Assembly (NCBI GenBank): GCA_015661135.1
Contig: JACVXW010000197.1
Coordinates: 1 to 6,205 of the forward strand
Origin: Chloroflexota bacterium
GTDB taxonomy: Bacteria; Chloroflexota; Limnocylindria; Limnocylindrales; CSP1-4
DNA length: 6,205 nucleotides
Direction: 5' to 3'
The notes under the pieces were generated by a model. It was not told the DNA's origin and searched no databases. It saw only the letters and a list, made by a program, of their open reading frames with translations. Position 1 is the first letter of the stretch. Every line of letters begins with the position of its first letter. Shown here one piece after another: positions 5,401-6,205 of the stretch. The translations under genes and the position numbers were made by a program.

Positions 5401-5422
5401 CAGTGACGGGTGCGCCTCACTG
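5401..5422. other. Weak hairpin after the kinase gene
   Basis: CAGTGA (5401-5406) and TCACTG (5417-5422) can pair as a 6-bp stem around a 10-nt loop, 35 nt after the kinase stop. No T-run follows, so it is not a convincing intrinsic terminator. The rest of the 160-base gap (5366-5525) shows no clear promoter; TAGGAT at 5436-5441 resembles a -10 but lacks a good -35 at the right distance. Confidence 0.25.
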
Positions 5423-5511
5423 TAAGCGTGCAAGGTAGGATTCAAGGTGCATCCTGCAGCATCACGAATCTGCGCGACTTAGGTCGTCGGCCAGAAACGA
5501 TGCCCAGATCC

Positions 5512-5517
5512 GAGGGA
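5512..5517 (+). promoter_or_regulatory. Ribosome binding site fixing the TTG start of the pilus gene
   Basis: GAGGGA lies 8 nt before the TTG at 5526. It is the only Shine-Dalgarno-like element near the first in-frame start, and supports using this rare start codon. Confidence 0.55.
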
Positions 5518-5525
5518 ATTCGAGA

Positions 5526-6068
5526 TTGTCGCCGACAAGAACTTTCGCAAGACCCACTCGAGGTCGCCAGGAGCACGGCCAGTCTCTCGCAGAGTTCGCG
5601 ATCGTCGCGGTCCCGTTGCTTCTGCTGCTCCTCGGCATCGTCCAGTTCGCGTTGCTTTACAACGCCCAGATCGGGTTGACGAATGCGGTGCGTGATGTCG
5701 CCCGATATGGCTCGACGCTCGTGGCCAACCAGGACGGCTCGGCCGGGACGAGCGCCGGTCTAGCCGCGTCGTTCCTCCAGACCTCGCTGGGCACGTACAT
5801 TACGCCCTACTCGGCGGCCGCAAAGGGAGCGGGCACCCAGGCGTGCTATGACGACTACGTCGATTCGGACGGCGTCAACGCCGCCCGCATCACGGTCACG
5901 GCCGTCTACAACCACCCTCTGATCGTCCCGCTCATCGGCAACATCATCGACGCGTTCGACGGCACCTCCGACGGCGCCTATCGCATCACGGTGACGGCCG
6001 ATCTCCGGGTGGACAACCCGCCCGATCCGGTGCCGGCCATCACCGGCCCGATCTGCGTGCCGGCATGA
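5526..6068 (+). CDS. tadE: TadE-like pseudopilin of a Tad/Flp pilus
   Basis: This 180-residue TadE-family protein is a minor pilin-like component of Tad (tight adherence) pili, inserted in the membrane with its C-terminal part outside. The diagnostic segment is 'GQSLAEFAIVAVPLLLLLLG': Gly18, then Glu23 at +5 of the mature form, as required for cleavage by a type IV prepilin peptidase, followed by a single membrane helix (about 21-45). The body after residue 50 is a Ser/Thr/Gly/Ala-rich exported domain. It has two cysteines ('QACYDD' and 'GPICVPA') that could form a disulphide. TTG at 5526 is the only start before the motif in this frame, and GAGGGA precedes it. The stop overlaps the next tadE-like gene by ATGA, so the two are coupled. 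No other Tad genes (ATPase, TadB/C, prepilin peptidase) are within the window. Confidence 0.88.
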   Translation: MSPTRTFARPTRGRQEHGQSLAEFAIVAVPLLLLLLGIVQFALLYNAQIGLTNAVRDVARYGSTLVANQDGSAGTSAGLAASFLQTSLGTYITPYSAAAKGAGTQACYDDYVDSDGVNAARITVTAVYNHPLIVPLIGNIIDAFDGTSDGAYRITVTADLRVDNPPDPVPAITGPICVPA

Positions 6069-6205
6069 GCCGTCTCGGGCGCGGATGCAGGCGCTCCGGC
6101 AGCGGTCAGGCCCTGCCCGAGTTCGCAATCATCGCGCCGCTCTTCTTCCTCGTCGTGTTCGGGATCATCCAGATGGGCTTCCTGCTCGCCGGCCAGAACG
6201 GGCTG
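6065..6205 (+). CDS. Second TadE-like pseudopilin (3' end outside window)
   Basis: The frame begins at the ATG overlapping the previous stop (ATGA, 6065-6068) and runs 47 codons to the window edge. After a short basic leader ('MSRLGRGCRRSGSG') it repeats the TadE signature 'GQALPEFAIIAPLFFLVVFG', again with Gly before the cleavage point and Glu at +5, then a membrane helix. It is therefore a second minor pilin, TadE or TadF type, expected to work with the preceding one in the Tad pilus base. The tail that would separate TadE from TadF is missing from the window. Confidence 0.85.
   Translation, partial: MSRLGRGCRRSGSGQALPEFAIIAPLFFLVVFGIIQMGFLLAGQNGL

Noticed and set aside
5366..5525. Riboswitch (for example c-di-GMP) before the pilus genes
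   Set aside because: I could not find the conserved core or helices of a known class; only weak short stems are visible.
5410..5679. 89-codon frame upstream of and overlapping tadE
   Set aside because: It is Ser/Arg-rich in the overlap, lacks a domain, and its frame conflicts with the clear TadE motif.

Overview
This is a very G+C-rich, gene-dense bacterial window with every supported gene on the + strand. Frequent GTG starts (one TTG), 4-nt gene overlaps, PIN-domain toxin-antitoxin modules, an OmpR-type two-component pair and Tad-pilus pseudopilins together suggest a high-GC soil or aquatic lineage, possibly Chloroflexota (Limnocylindria-like) or Actinomycetota. No marker gene fixes the taxonomy, so this is an inference with low to moderate confidence.

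Layout. (1) 1-699: the 3' part of a GarK/GlxK-type glycerate kinase, cut by the window edge. (2) 700-921: a non-coding gap ending in a promoter with tandem palindromic operators. (3) 922-2413: a run of three genes, Phd/YefM-type antitoxin, PIN toxin (VapC) and an endonuclease III-like DNA repair enzyme, joined by GTGA stop/start overlaps. (4) 2442-3088: a second toxin-antitoxin module with an AbrB-type VapB antitoxin and a PIN toxin that loses its C-terminal half. (5) 3156-5365: an OmpR/PhoB-type response regulator and a membrane HAMP-GAF histidine kinase, again overlapping by GTGA. (6) 5526-6205: two TadE-like pseudopilin genes, the second cut by the window end.

The most striking structure is an 86-bp perfect inverted repeat. 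Bases 3089-3174 are the exact reverse complement of 3316-3401, which lie inside the receiver domain of the response regulator. The inverted copy sits where the second VapC toxin should continue and where the native start of the response regulator should be. The toxin is therefore decapitated before its last two catalytic acids, and the only usable regulator start lies inside the duplicated arm. This looks like a two-jump template switch in the genome, or else a chimeric assembly or amplification join; read mapping would decide.

Other points of interest: both toxin-antitoxin modules, although their antitoxins belong to different families, share a near-identical element (TCCATACTC, two variable bases, GGC, ATG) that places a -10 box 6 nt from the ATG, as expected for leaderless mRNAs. 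The endonuclease III has a Cys-to-His change at the second ligand of its [4Fe-4S] loop. The kinase has Asn in place of the usual acidic residue next to the phospho-accepting His.

How the genes may work together: the first toxin-antitoxin pair probably autoregulates itself and drives the repair gene in one transcript. The two-component pair precedes the Tad pilus genes and could regulate them, but only proximity supports that.
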